Position numbers and translations under genes: made by a program. From positions 69,916 through 133,915 of the forward strand of contig CAJNOP010000541.1 of the NCBI GenBank assembly GCA_905250075.1: DNA of 64,000 nucleotides. Reading direction: 5' to 3'. Source of the stretch: Rotaria sp. Silwood1 (Eukaryota; Rotifera; Eurotatoria; Philodinida; Philodinidae). Every line of letters begins with the position of its first letter. Position 1 is the stretch's first letter. Below the pieces are notes generated by a model that did not search any database, had not been told where the DNA came from, and saw nothing but the letters and a program-made list of their open reading frames with translations. Below are positions 36,915-49,053 of the stretch, piece after piece.

Positions 36915-38100
36915 GTTCCAGCTGATTTTTGACTTCAATCTAAATTAAAATAATCTACTTAATAAAATCTATGCTAAATCTATTGACTATATTGTTCAGA
37001 TTTATCTAACCAAAAAAGATACTATTTATTTACTAAAATTTACAATTAATTGTTGACCATTTTGTTGAATTCAATCTAAATAAAAAAACTATTATATATT
37101 TTAATAAAATTGACGCTTACTCATGAACGACGATTATCAGCATAATATATAAAATAAAAAAAATATTTAGTAGAATTCATAATTACAGAATGTTTCCAAA
37201 GTCTGCCGAGACATCGAACTCGCATAACTCCACCATTTTTCGAACTTAATCAGCTATTTTATTCCATTTTCAAAATGACAGGTGTCACTGTGAAGTTTTT
37301 ATTTTTACCGACAAACTTCGCAAATACGATTCAAAGTTACCAAGACTGAAATAAATATATCACTTTCTTCTCGAATTCAAAAAACACCTCCACAATATTT
37401 TTATGTTAATGTTTCAATCTCTTTTTTGCTAGCATTCGAATGGAGCAAATCTTGCGTTACTATTTATATAAAACTGTTTTAATATGGCACTGTAAAAACA
37501 ACCCTGATGGCATCTACTCCAATGACAATGAAGCTCATAAAACAAGTTTATTTTCTCCAGTTCATCAATCATCATTCAAAAAGTTAAAGTGATCTTATGA
37601 ACTTCATTATCAGTGAAATAGACACTGTTAGGCTACTTTTAGTATCATATAAAAACAGATTCATACACATGATAGCGAATGATCTGCCCTATATCAAAGC
37701 CAACAAAAAAATAAGAGATTGAAAAATTGACAGAGAAACACTGCGGAGGTTTTTTGAAATCGAGAAGAAACTAATATATGTATTTCAATCAAAACTGATA
37801 ACTGTGAGTCGTATTATGAATTTTATCCAGATAAATAAAAGCTTCATAGTGACACCTATTTTTTGAAAAAAAAATAGTTGATTAAGTTCGAAAAATAGTG
37901 AAGTTATACGACTTTAATATTTCCATGGTCTTTTAGAACATCCTTTATTTCTTAGTCATGTTGTGGCATTCCATCGAAATAAAATAACTGTTACACTTTT
38001 AATGAATCTTATACTTACTTATTGACAATGTTGTCGAGTTTAGTCTAAATAAAAGCAATAGTATAGATTTTAACAAAACTTATACTTACCCATAAGTATC
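36915..38100. repeat. About 70 bp repeats flanking a foldback
   Basis: Three diverged units at 36915-37135 share ttgac..tttgtt..ttcaatctaaataaaa and ttaataaaatt..acttac. Two more lie in the same orientation at 37960-38100. They bracket the inverted repeat at 37200-37925. The symmetric placement suggests that they are its subterminal or terminal direct repeats, and that the whole 1.2 kb block is one decayed element. Confidence 0.5.
37200..37925. repeat. Long imperfect inverted repeat (foldback), about 725 bp
   Basis: The outer arm atttttcgaacttaatcagc (37231) pairs with gttgattaagttcgaaaaat (37877). Inward pairs include aggtgtcact/agtgacacct, ttcttctcgaattcaaaaaa/ttttttgaaatcgagaagaa, and aatgaagctcataa/ttatgaacttcatt near the centre at about 37570. 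No coding frame is present. Confidence 0.75.
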
Positions 38101-39300
38101 TTGTGAGTGTGATCTAATTATTATGAAAAGCTATTCATGTAATTTATAGGTTCTGTCGACCATGCTGATGAGCCTAATTGATTGATGAAATGAGTTCGAT
38201 CACTTGTTTTATATCTATAGAGAAACTTTTGTTGTTGTAAAAGACGTTGCGTTACAATAAAATGATTTTGAATCGCTCAAGCATTTATTCAAATACATAA
38301 AAGTATCGTGGAAAAAAACGATTTGAACAAAAGAAATATATAATTATGATTGTATATAATTTGACAAAATTCCGATCATCGAACTTTATTAAAATAATGT
38401 AGAATCAGCGCTAGCATCTTAAAGGAAGAAATATATTAAATGTTACAGTAAGATATTTGCATGTTTTAGTAAGGTGATACAATGTGAATCTTACGAAATC
38501 CCATTGTCAGTAAGACTTTGTAAGGTTTTATATGATCCTCATACGGTTTTTCGACCTGGATATACACCAACGTCTTTGATACGTTGTCAAAATAATTTTT
38601 TCAAAAAGATAGACAGTATTGTATAGTGTAGGCCTTCGAAAGAAAACGAGCAAAATAACGACTGCTACACGCATTATTTAGTTTTTCACCTTATTGTAAC
38701 ACGTGCGAATACAAACAAACTAAATACAAACTTACTTACTTTGATGAAAATATGTGTCTTTTTCTTTTCATTCGAATGGGATGTATTTTATGAATAAGCC
38801 GATAATTTATCAACGATGAAATAGAAAAGAAACTGATTAGTGTGACATAATAGAAAATAATTTAAAAAAATTAAGCATACGAAAGAAAATTTAGATCGAA
38901 TTTTGACATACATTTCATGAAAATAGATCTTCGCGTATTTTTGAATGCTTAATAAATATCTAATGAAAATGTCATCAATTACAGGTCAAATTAATTAGTC
39001 GTCGTATTCTGTCCAAATTTGTGCATGCATTATATATAAGGAAATGTTTGAAACATCTTTTATTTTCATGTAACTCTATGCAAAACATGATAAAATATTG
39101 ATTGTTTTTTCATCAAAAAATGCATAATTTAATGTCTCTTGAACGAAATATTGCTAGAATGAGAATAAAAAAGAGAACGATTTTTGACTAGGTAAAATTT
39201 CAAACTTAGAAGGACACAAGGACTTATGATAAAATTCTTAATTTTTAAATTATAAATGGAACATTTTTTAATGTAATTTATTCCATTCACTATATGATAA
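38101..39300. other. Intergenic DNA
   Basis: AT-rich spacer with remnant taag/cttac words at 38440-38560 like those at 36500-36730. No supported gene. Confidence 0.4.
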
Positions 39301-39898
39301 TTGTAGAATATGAAAAAATTGAAAATCCAACAGATGAACAATTCGTTTTAGATTTCAAGGTTTGTTATTACACTATTTCATTTGTACTATACATATATAT
39401 ATATATTTTTTCTTATTCTATAGAGTAACCACGAAGAAATTGTAGAGCAATTTCTCAGAGAAAGTTTTCGTGCTCACGAACAAGTAGTCTTTCTATATAT
39501 TATTTCTTTAGTTGTATATTTACGTATATGACTATGTAGGGAGAAATCGCTAATAATAATAATTGGCAACGTATAATTATATCAAAAGGCTAGTTCAAAC
39601 TCTTATCGTACTGATATAAATCATTCTGAAGAAACATCAATAAAGAATTTGTCAAAAATGACCGAGATTTGATTTGACGTAAATTTTGTTGATCATCTTC
39701 CAACACATTGACGTAGTATTTGGCGAAAACTTGTTCTATCTCAAGGTAAAAAAGCAAATATAGCTTATTTTTGTACGGCTCCATGACATTCTGTTGCACG
39801 ACATCGTACGATGAATATATTTTTACACGCTTATCGAGAATTATGGCTTGATATTGAAGAAGATGTATGTGCTCGTTTAGTTGAAGATCTTTGTGTAA
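39300..39898 (+). pseudogene. Ryanodine-receptor-like relic
   Basis: The plus strand encodes, across small GT/AG introns, pieces such as YEKIENPTDEQFVLDFK and NHEEIVEQFLRESFRAHEQ. A longer stretch from about 39590 follows. Its end, KKANIAYFCTAP, then a stop, then HSVARHRTMNIFLHAYRELW and LDIEEDVCARLVEDL before a gtaagt donor, resembles the ryanodine receptor segment. That segment is known for an AVVACFRM-like strand, a PLYNLP turn, then an HRAxNxFLxxYxxxW helix and an acidic EDxxxDLx end. Three in-frame stops (after TEI, PTH and CTAP) show it is not translated as such. Only a small part of a roughly 5000-residue channel is here. The family assignment rests on pattern memory and needs a search. 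Confidence 0.5.
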
Positions 39899-42800
39899 GT
39901 TATAAGGTTTATGGAAAAATCAGAAATAAGTTATGAGGCCCTTAGAATTGACATTCATAATTTACAATAATAATTCTCGTTGAGTTGACCCGACAAGACA
40001 ATTTTCATATTTTCTGTAAGGTTGATGCATCAGGAACCGTAATGAATAAGAAAATCTCCACTCGGGTTCAAGTCAGATTATGATTAAAAAACTATATGTT
40101 TATTTTCTGCATTGTTTCAATTAGCTTTATGTTCTGATTCATCTCACGGTAAATACTCGTATTTTTTTAATATTTGGTCTATGAGGTACATTGAATCGAA
40201 AATTTTAGTTAGAAAGAAAAATTTTAAAAAACTGATTATTATACTATCTTTTTATCAAATGACATAGGATCAACATATTATGCCTCTTCAAGCCGACGTA
40301 GGTATCTTCATTCTGTTAGTTTCGGCTGACGCAAAGAGGTCTTCAAGTGTTTGTCTGCATTTATATTCAATTTTATGGTCGTCTGTAGAGCTTGGGGAAC
40401 TAATCACGATGCCATTAAACTTTCTTCCCCATATTAGTCTATCTTTAATAAAGTATTAATCATGTCAAAATAAAAGACCAGTACGTATTTTTGAATAACT
40501 ATTGATGGAAATAAAATAGAGACCTATGGTTTTCACCCTTGGAAAGAGGAGATGAAGGCACATCGAAATATATATTATCGATTTTGCTGCCAAGTGTTTT
40601 GAGAGTTTCTATTGAATTTTTTCAAAAAAATATCTACGTTTGAATTCAATTGGTACAGTAAATTTTCATGAAAATGTAGCAAAAAAGTGAAATCTTCGCC
40701 TAGTTTTTCCGAAAAATCAGGTAGAAGTCTACAGAAAAATGCATTTAAGTCCTGAACGCTACAAGTTAAAAATCTGAGTCTTAAGTAGTTTTGTAGATCT
40801 TCGATTAGTAGTCTTGATGCACTTCTATAAGTCGAAAATTCTCTCTGGTGACTAAGCGCAGTACATTGGTTTGCCAAAACCTCGATTAAAAACACTCAAT
40901 AAAACTAGCCAAAAAAGTCTGTAATATATGATTCGATGCATCTTCATCTCTTTTTTCCAGCAGTGAAAACTACACGTCCATATCTACTTTCTATCAAAGC
41001 TATTAGAAAAATGTCCACTGCTCTTCTATTTTAAAATGGATAATTCGTTGGTTTCAATGTCCAAAAAATGACTATAACCTGACATTTCCGAAATTTAATT
41101 GTTTAAGTTACTTTCATTCTCAGTATTAAAGACTTTACCACTGCTTTTAGCTGAATTGGGTGGAATGTGAGTCAAGTCAACAACTTCACCCGTATTAACA
41201 TCCACACTCTACACAAAAACAGCTGTCGAAATTTTATTATTATGGTACTAGTTGAATATAGATGAAATAGCACAGCAAAATAGAGCTGCGTTCTCTCTAT
41301 CACGTCACAAGAAAGAAAATTCCCTCAAGCCTTCCATACGAAAAACAAAGAACCTTCGCCACTACTTTTGGATACCCCCTAAGTAGAATAAAAGAAATTC
41401 AGATTTCAATATTTGTATCATTATTAGAAGGAATTGTAGATGAATATATAAGAAGCATAAAGTAGGATGGGTGTCGGTGTGAGGTGTGGATCTAATTATG
41501 ATTATGGATTTGGAAATGCGTGTTATTCTGAATCTCCTGCTCATGTATTATATAACTGTGTTCACACACGAGCCAAAATTCACTATTGGCATACCCATAT
41601 CTACACCCTATTTTCATTTTGATAAATACCAACATTTTAAACGGCATTGGATACAATTGTAGACATTCAAATCGAACAAGTTATATCGTCTATAAGGCTT
41701 TATTCGATGCTTTCTTTTGAGGAATTCTGCGTGTGTATCATGCTGTGTTAGGTAGCCATGTTCAATCCGCTCCTTCTTTATTCAATATGGAATGTTTCTG
41801 TTTATTTGCTATGTTGAAGCTTTGCATCTTTTAAAGTGGAAAGAAACATAACTGAACGAAATTCAATACTTTTATTGTAATAGAACCCATGAACTTAAAA
41901 CAAAACGAAAGAAATAGTATTAAACTGACGCAACGGACATAATCTTGATGTATTTGAAATTCATTGATTAAAATAGGATCATTAATGAATTTAAACAATT
42001 CTCCACTTTCATATCTATTTCGTCATCGAAAGTGCCATTTTTTCGTGTTATGGCATTAAATTGTCGAGAATCATGTTTTTTTTTCATTTTTACACTCCAT
42101 GGAAGTGTTCGATTCTATTCCTATCTGACGGAGTTCATTCATTTGGAAATATTTTTTCATTGCGTTTTTAACAGCTTACTATTGAATATTATATTTATGG
42201 ACGCAGCTTCGCACGTTTAAAAAGCAGCCTTGATGGGGATGTAGGTGTGGATTTTGAAAATTGTCTCGACTCCTTGTCATAGCACTAGTCGTCATCTATG
42301 TTCTCCTTTCCTTTTGTGTCCACTCTATTCATATGTTGGTTGCCTTGTTCTCTGTGCTTTTCCTAGCGTTCATTTTATTTCTAAGCCATCTCCATCTCAT
42401 TAGTTACATTAACTATCTCATGACATATTTTCATTCTGAAATCCGACTTTACTTCTTCACTTTCTTTCTGCTCATTCTCTTGCATTCTCTACTCACTCTC
42501 TTTCTTCTTATTGATCTTCTACATCCTGTTTCTGCTTAGTAAAGAATTTAGTGAATTTTTTTACAGACTACTATCATTTTTCTTATTGTTGTGATTGGCC
42601 ATTACCATTTTTGTGGCGCCTGATATACTCAACAGTTTACGTGCAATACTGAATCAATGACGTAACTCCCCTCGCCCCACTAGATCTATTGGATGCAAAC
42701 GGTAATATTAGTCACTTTCTAATAGATAAGTGATTCATACAAAGAAAATCAATATAATCTTGATTGATTTTCTAAAAACAAATAGTACTAAAATGCATTC

Positions 42801-43665
42801 AAACTTCGAATGAAGTGTCCTGCTATTTCAATTATTAATCAGCTACAATAACATTGTTATTAGAAATTATTTGTAGGAATATTTCTTTAGAAACTTTCTT
42901 TCGTTGTTAATTAAATTTTTCATTGAGCGTTATAATCATAAACATTTTATTGTTCCTTACCATAAATTTCCTTTCTTCTCTTATATCACACCCAACAGTC
43001 ATCATATCATCAAGTCTATCGCACAAAACAATATTTAATCAACACTCTGTCTGAATAATTTATACACACGGAAGTGACCAAAGATGTGGCACCAACATAA
43101 CCAATAGAATTTTTTGATTCATGGTTACGGCTAGACTGATGATCGGGGTTATAAGAGTTATGTCTACGATCGTTATTCAAATCATGATGACTGTGAATGA
43201 TCATGACTAAAAATATGGGTGGGTCACGCCGATGTCTACGATCGCTATTTAGTGTGCTTTATGTTTACAAAAGCTTTTTGTTAGATGATTCATGTCGAAT
43301 GTAATTATTCGAGATACATGTCATCATACGATGTATGCATCGGCTTTATTTTAAAGTATGCTTCATGCTTTACCTGATGAGATCTGTTATTAATCTTATG
43401 AAGGCATGTAAAATATGATATGAGAAAAGGTACATTATTATTAGGAGATCTTCTTTTTGATAGAGTAAGATATGTTCTTTTGAAGTATAGGAAAGACTTG
43501 AGCACTGATCAAACCGTTAGCTGAAGCTCGAGGCGAGACGGGTTGATCAAAAGTTAGTCCTGATGACGTTAACTAGAGAAGAATATGCTGTAACTGCAAA
43601 TAAACGAGAATTAAAAATGTTAAGAACGACGATTTTGTTTAATATCTTTAAAGTTTGTTTCACAT
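39899..43665. other. Gene-poor region with foldback units and a pyrimidine-rich tract
   Basis: No gene with domain support was found. The minus frame at 40575-40895 has protein-like composition but no recognised family. G/T and C/A words occur at 41195-41220, 41465-41612 and 42232-42256. 42285-42540 is strongly pyrimidine-rich on the plus strand and yields a long hydrophobic frame that I treat as an artefact. The rest is spacer. Confidence 0.4.
41463..41612. repeat. Telomere-like foldback unit, stretched
   Basis: The G/T arm (ggatgggtgtcggtgtgagg) and C/A arm (catacccatatctacaccct) are about 90 bp apart, with ttcacacacgagcc between. It may be a unit interrupted by insertion. Confidence 0.5.
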
Positions 43666-44237
43666 CTATTGTTTGTTTGGCTGAAGCGCAGTTGATTCAT
43701 CTGCTTCTTCCGAGGATCCTCTAGAGAGCCTTGGTTCAGACACAACAGTTGAACTTTTAGCTTGAAAATTAACGCCTCCGACTATCTCTATAACATAAAA
43801 TAAATGTTAAAAGTCAGTAAATCGACAGTACTATTGCATACTCACCTCTTGATTTTAACTCACGAGCCTCTTGACAGAGTGCACATAGATTACAGCATAT
43901 TGTAGCGGGAAGATCACCACATGCCGGATCTTCACGTAGACCATACTTTTTTCGAAGTTTTTGCCGTTTGAAATATTGCGGTATCCAGCATAAATAACAG
44001 CTTCCTAAGCAACAATATGCACAGCACATTGCCCACCAATTACTTTCATCGATCTTCTTGGCATTAGAAGCGAATAGACATGGAGGACAACAAAATCCGT
44101 AGCAACACGTGCGGGAATCATCACAACAGCCAAATAATCGCTCTAGAATCCAAATTAACAAACAAACATCGAATTTTTAATTGTCTCTTGAAGTCAAACA
44201 AAAGTTACCTACCATTCCAAACGTTGCTTTCAGTCAT
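43666..44237 (-). CDS. PLAC8-family cysteine-rich protein
   Basis: Three exons (44237-44213, 44142-43846, 43787-43666) join in consistent phase to 147 residues. The start is MTESNVWN. The PLAC8 domain follows: GCCDDSRTCCYGFCCPPCLF, then NWWAMCCAYCCLGSCYLCW, the basic RQKLRKKYGLREDPACGD, and the closing CCNLCALCQEARELKSR. This pattern (CCxxC..A, RxxLRxKYGL, CCxxCALxQExREL) is typical of PLAC8/Ony25 proteins. They are small, membrane-associated and linked in plants and animals to cell-size control or metal transport. The role here is not determined. The C-terminal exon is Ser/Glu-rich and low in complexity. Short introns with GT/AG ends and an intact frame indicate a live gene. Start choice rests on the only Met in frame in exon 1. 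Confidence 0.85.
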
Positions 44238-45589
44238 TTTCTACAGAATAGAAGTAAAGAAATTGTATCTAGAAATAGAAAAGTTGTGCATTTTTTTCTT
44301 TCAATAAAATATATCTTATAGAACAATGTGATCATTGAAGGCAATGTTTACCTTTTCGATTTTTGATAGCGTTGTGATGATGAATAAAACTATATGATAG
44401 AATGGAGAGGTATAGCAAAATACGGGGTATTCTCTTGCGTTCTGTCTCTTGCCTTCACTAAATTTGGAGTCTTGTCTCATATTCACGATTTGTATACTTT
44501 TTTTTTTCGTAGCGTTTCTTACATCAGTAAACGCTCCAGTAATTTGATGTCTCATGCAAATGCAATATGTGTGTCTATTTAATTAAAATATGAAGCAGTT
44601 ACCTATGCCTAAAATGAAATGCTTGTCAACAGTGAACGAGAGCAAACATGGTTACGATGTTAATTAACACTCATATGATAATAGTCTCTTATGAGATATC
44701 GTGAACTAGCTAGCTTTTCTCTTTTTCATCAGCTTTGGAAAAATTTCTGTTTTATTTTGATAGTCTTTGAAGAGTCTGCTTCAAATTTAATCGAAATGAC
44801 CGAAGAAACACCAATCTTTTAACTGAAAAAGTGAGAAATAAAAATCATTGGGTTCCCCAATATGAAACAGCCTAAAAATTAGATTGAAAAAAGATTTTTC
44901 GGACAATAATCACGAAAAACTGATTTATGAAAATTCATTTTTTAGTTGACATGATTGTAATATATATGAACTTTTGAATAATGTTTCTTTATAGATGAGT
45001 TTTTCATTTAAAGACAGTCATTTTTTCCATGAAATGACAAATAGCCGATTGAAAATAAACTCTATTTTTCTCAATTACATACGTATTCTGTTAGTATGAT
45101 TGTGTAATGCATAAACTTAGTAATGCATGAGAAATAGTCTTGCAGTTAAGCTAGTTTTCTTAGTCTGGTAAAACAGTTACCACTTTGAGAAGTAAATATG
45201 CATTGATGTTATTTTCAAAAATATATAGATCGATGCCAAGGCATTTAGTTGAGGGAGACCAATGCAACTAAAATTTTTTTCTAGAACGTTAACAGAAGCA
45301 AGGTTTTTCGAGAAATATATGATCTTCAAAATTAAGAACTGAAATGTTGAAAAGAATATCCTGTGTTTCGCGGTTCGATCTTTTCTGGTTGCCACTTATA
45401 TTGCTTTGGAAATGTTTTCAAATTTATTTTAACTTTGATAGTGCCTGTTGATTTATGAAGTATGATGAAGTGTATAGAGAAACGAAAGTAATGGCTGATA
45501 TTCTTGGATGATTGGAACTATACTTATTTTTCGACGCAATCACAAATTTCGATCACGCATGTGTTTCTGGTTGAACTATCACTACATTT

Positions 45590-45680
45590 TGAGGGGATGG
45601 ATGTGTGTTTGGTTGTAGATAAAAATGAGATCTACACTTATATGCAGAGTGTACACCCTCACACCTACACCCATTCCTTG
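45590..45680. repeat. Telomere-like foldback unit
   Basis: The G/T arm (ggggatggatgtgtgtttgg) and C/A arm (gtgtacaccctcacacctac) flank gagatctacacttatatg. The atctacac centre matches other members. Confidence 0.65.
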
Positions 45681-45785
45681 CTTGAATCGCTCATGAAATT
45701 CAGCTCAATTGGTACAGTTTGCTGAGCTCTATCAAACGATATAGATTTTACTGAATTGAAAGCAAAGTATCGTCAGCTGAGAGGT

Positions 45786-45935
45786 ATGAGCATGGGGTGT
45801 AGCTGTGTGTGGTTGTGTATGAAGTGTGGATATGGGTGTCGACGTGGATATTGCTGAAAACAATAGCAACACTCTACACCTGTATCCACAACCTACGCCC
45901 ACATACCCACTTCCATACCTACATCCTCATTCCAT
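45786..45935. repeat. Longest telomere-like foldback unit
   Basis: The G/T arm runs over about 60 bp (gagcatggggtgtagctgtg and on to gatatgggtgtcgacgtgga). The C/A arm follows (cactctacacctgtatccac and on to cttccatacctacatcctca). The arms are inverted and largely complementary around ttgctgaaaacaatagcaa. A hairpin with a stem of over 50 bp, with mismatches, is possible. Confidence 0.7.
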
Positions 45936-46782
45936 TTGCGTTGACTGTAAGGAAAGTGCCACATTGGTAAAAATATTGAAAAATTTATATCAAAGTCGTT
46001 TCTTACTTCTGTTTTGTAAAGAACTACTCAATATTTTGTGATAAAGAAGTCTGTGCAATTTTCTAGAAAATTCAAGGAAAAAATAGCTCTTCAAAAAGAT
46101 GATCGAAAAACCATATCCAATCATTAGTATTATTACATTTGAAAAAAATATCCACTTTCACAGAAGCATATTTATAAACCAAATTATTCCGCTTCTTCTA
46201 ATTAAACAGGCTTCAGATCATTTTACATCATTCTTTTTTGAAAAGCTCTTTTTCATGGAATTTGTAGAGAATTTTACAAGTTACCTTTTGGAAAAAATTC
46301 AACTCAAATCAGCAAAAATTAGCAGAGCTATTCACAAAATATTGATTAAGTAGTTGTTTACAGAAGGGAAATAAGACATGGTTTTGATAAAAATTTTTCA
46401 ATATTTTTACTAATGTGACACTTTCTAATGATGGATGCAAATTCTATTCAATAATAGCTTAGCTGGTAATCTTCAAGAGTATATATCCAATACCTTTCCA
46501 TGTTTGAATGTAGAAAAGATTCAAAGAAATCATGAGGCCATTACATATGAAACATCACTTATACGCACATGAAGCCTCATATTTTCTTCTTTTTTTGTTC
46601 TTATGCCATAATGAATTGTACCTCAAACGAACTCGATGACGCCGCATCTATATTAATGCTATTATACCCAATACACACATAACGACGATGTGAGTACAAT
46701 TCTTTTTTTCTTTTCTCTTTCTATTCATTATATGTAACTAACTACATTATCTCATCATTTCTCTTTTTTTATTCAATCCAAG

Positions 46783-49053
46783 ATATCATCTCTGCTGAAA
46801 CAAATAACAACAACTACAATCATCAGGATCAACGTATACCTTTTTATTCTGTTGAAGGTACACACTATGAATGTAGTTTTAAACTTGGACAAATTATAGC
46901 TTAACGAATACGAGAACGAATTAAAAAGGAAACAAACGATCTACAACCATTATTTAATTTTATAAAAACTGATGATAGTTCTCAATATATAAATTCATAT
47001 ACAACTACAATGCAAAATGAATATCTCTGGTATTATGATGAATTGAAAGGATTAAGTGATGGCTCTGAAGTTTCTCTCGAACAAATTTTAGTATTAAATT
47101 ATAAAAATGAATTGAAAGCAGCAAACGATATACATGATGAAGAAGAACAAAATGAACAACGACGTAGTTCATATTCATCAGCTCTCATAAATCGTCTCGA
47201 TAATGATGAACAACTGTTATCTATTGTACATAATGAGGATGAAGCAGATTCAAATTGAAATACGAGTTATATCCTCCAAGCAACTATTAAATCAAGTGTT
47301 TATAGAATTAATGGAAAGGAAGAACAAAGAGAAAGTCCAAATGAACAATTAATAGCATTTGGGTATCTTGAACAACTCGCTGGTAAGTCATGAGAGGAGT
47401 TTTCCATTATGTTTCGATATTTATTTAAAAACTTTGTTTGTCTAAAAGATTCGCCTTTTTGATTCTCCAAAAATATATGTGTAAACGGTTTTTTTTTAAA
47501 ACGAAAACTCAGAAAAGTTTTGAAAATTTTTTTATGTGATAATATCTTTTTCTTAGATCAATTGCAAAATTTCAACAGACCGTTGAGATGACTTTTGATA
47601 ATCTTCGGAAAATTAAATGTTGTTTGTTTTTTTTTAATTATCTCTACCTTACTATAGGTAATGGTTTTGGAGCAAATCATCATGATTTTGTTTTTACATA
47701 CAATGGTCTCTATCCAAAAACATCTCGCATAAAAAACTATCTATCACGTCAATTACTCAATCGTCTTATTTTAACTGTTGAAAATGAACAACAATTAGAT
47801 CAAATACTTAAAACACAGTTAACAGCCTATGGTTTCAATTTGAATGTTGTTCGATTTCGTTGTTCAGATGGAACTCCTCAAAAATATATATTAAGTTATA
47901 AAATTGGTCCATCAAATGATAATGAAAAAAGAAATCAATGTAATATTAACTATATTTTAAATGAGAAACAAATCGAAAGTTGGTAGCTTACAATTTCTGC
48001 TTTTCCTATTTCTTTTTTTTTTATATTGATTTACTACTTTACCTATATTTTAGATACTCAAATCATTACGAAACATAAGGATATTCGATCATCTTCATTC
48101 TCACTCGATTACTATTGTCACTTCAATCACTATATTCATTTCCAAACTGTGCCTGAAGAATATAAACCACTTCCATCCAGTAAGTATGGTTGCAATTAGA
48201 AGGTTTTACTCATGAAGGTACGTTTTTCAAGCGAAAGCTCTACACAGTTCAATAAATTTGTAAACTACTATTTAGAAACTTTCACACAATCACATAGGAT
48301 ATTTTAAAAATTTGTTACTCAGACAATCATCAGATCGATTACAGATTATCCTATGCTTGATTAGAAAAAGTACAAGCACCCCAGTATTAAATCTTTACTT
48401 TCTTTTTTCCTTCGAAACCTACACAAATTTTTAAAAAACCAGATAACTTTTTCTCTCGTGTATATAAACGCAAATCAAAGTTAGAACTAGTCTGGCGAAT
48501 CAGATCGGATCAATTTCAAGTGTCAAATAGGAATCGATTGGAAACTGCAAGGAACTTCTTGTTTTTTCTTAAGAAGTATTAGAAATAAAACGATTTTCTA
48601 CTCTAAATGAGAGGAAATCTGTGTCTGGTTTATAAGATTTGATATATTTTTTTTTCGGTTTATATTTATCACTATGTCAAATCATCTCAATTTTTGAAAT
48701 CTGATGTTTCCCTTGCGTAGAGACAATATTTTTCACCAACTAAAAATAATTTGAAAATTGTCTGAGGACTAATCGAACTGGTTTAGATTCCAAGCTTAAT
48801 GTAAATTATTTTTTACATTTCATACATTCTTTCTATCTTTATTTCTTCCAAAGGTGAAATGCGTGAAAAACGTGCTAGTGAATTTGGTAATATAAAACTA
48901 TTAATTCAAGCATTGCAATTACTTGGTGATGAAAAATATGAATCTGAACATCCCGTATATCGTCGTGCATCAACAAGTCAGACAAATACGGTGACATTAT
49001 ATACAGCTCTTATTGATTTCACTAAATCAATGCTCTATGTTTATGATGATTGA
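46783..49053 (+). pseudogene. Peptidase C45 / acyl-CoA:6-APA acyltransferase-like gene with two stops
   Basis: Exons 46783-47382, 47658-47978, 48054-48179 and 48854-49053 join in phase. They follow the C45 Ntn-hydrolase order: a GTHYEC-x-F-x-LGQIIA start, SLEQILVLNYKNELK, a VHNED loop, then GYLEQLAGNGFGANHHDFV and YNGLYPKTSR. After these come YCHFNHYIHF, SSEMREKRASEFGNI and a TVTLYTALIDFTKSMLYVY end. Members (penicillin acyltransferase, insect Tan hydrolase) self-cleave before a Cys nucleophile; the matching place here (RRSSYSSALI) has Ser and no Cys. TAA at 46902-46904 and TGA at 47256-47258 interrupt the first exon in frame. The third intron is 674 bp. Most likely this is a pseudogene that kept its downstream exons well. 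Confidence 0.7.

Larger units (their letters stand above)
44238..46782. other. Intergenic DNA with two foldback units
   Basis: Frames such as 46099-46353 (plus) have no domain. Two telomere-like units at 45590-45930 are listed separately. A possible first exon of the downstream acyltransferase-like gene begins at 46611 (MNCTSNELDD) with a gtgagt donor near 46693, but its frame does not join cleanly. Confidence 0.4.

Noticed and set aside
42261-42539. Hydrophobic 92-residue membrane protein
   Set aside because: The hydrophobicity follows from the pyrimidine-rich strand; there is no charge pattern, family match or splice context.
46783-47382. Alternative genetic code or readthrough explaining in-frame TAA and TGA
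   Set aside because: TRPM, GPCR, PLAC8, kelch and FG-GAP genes in the same window read cleanly with the standard code, and the stops here include two different codons plus frameshifts in neighbouring relics.
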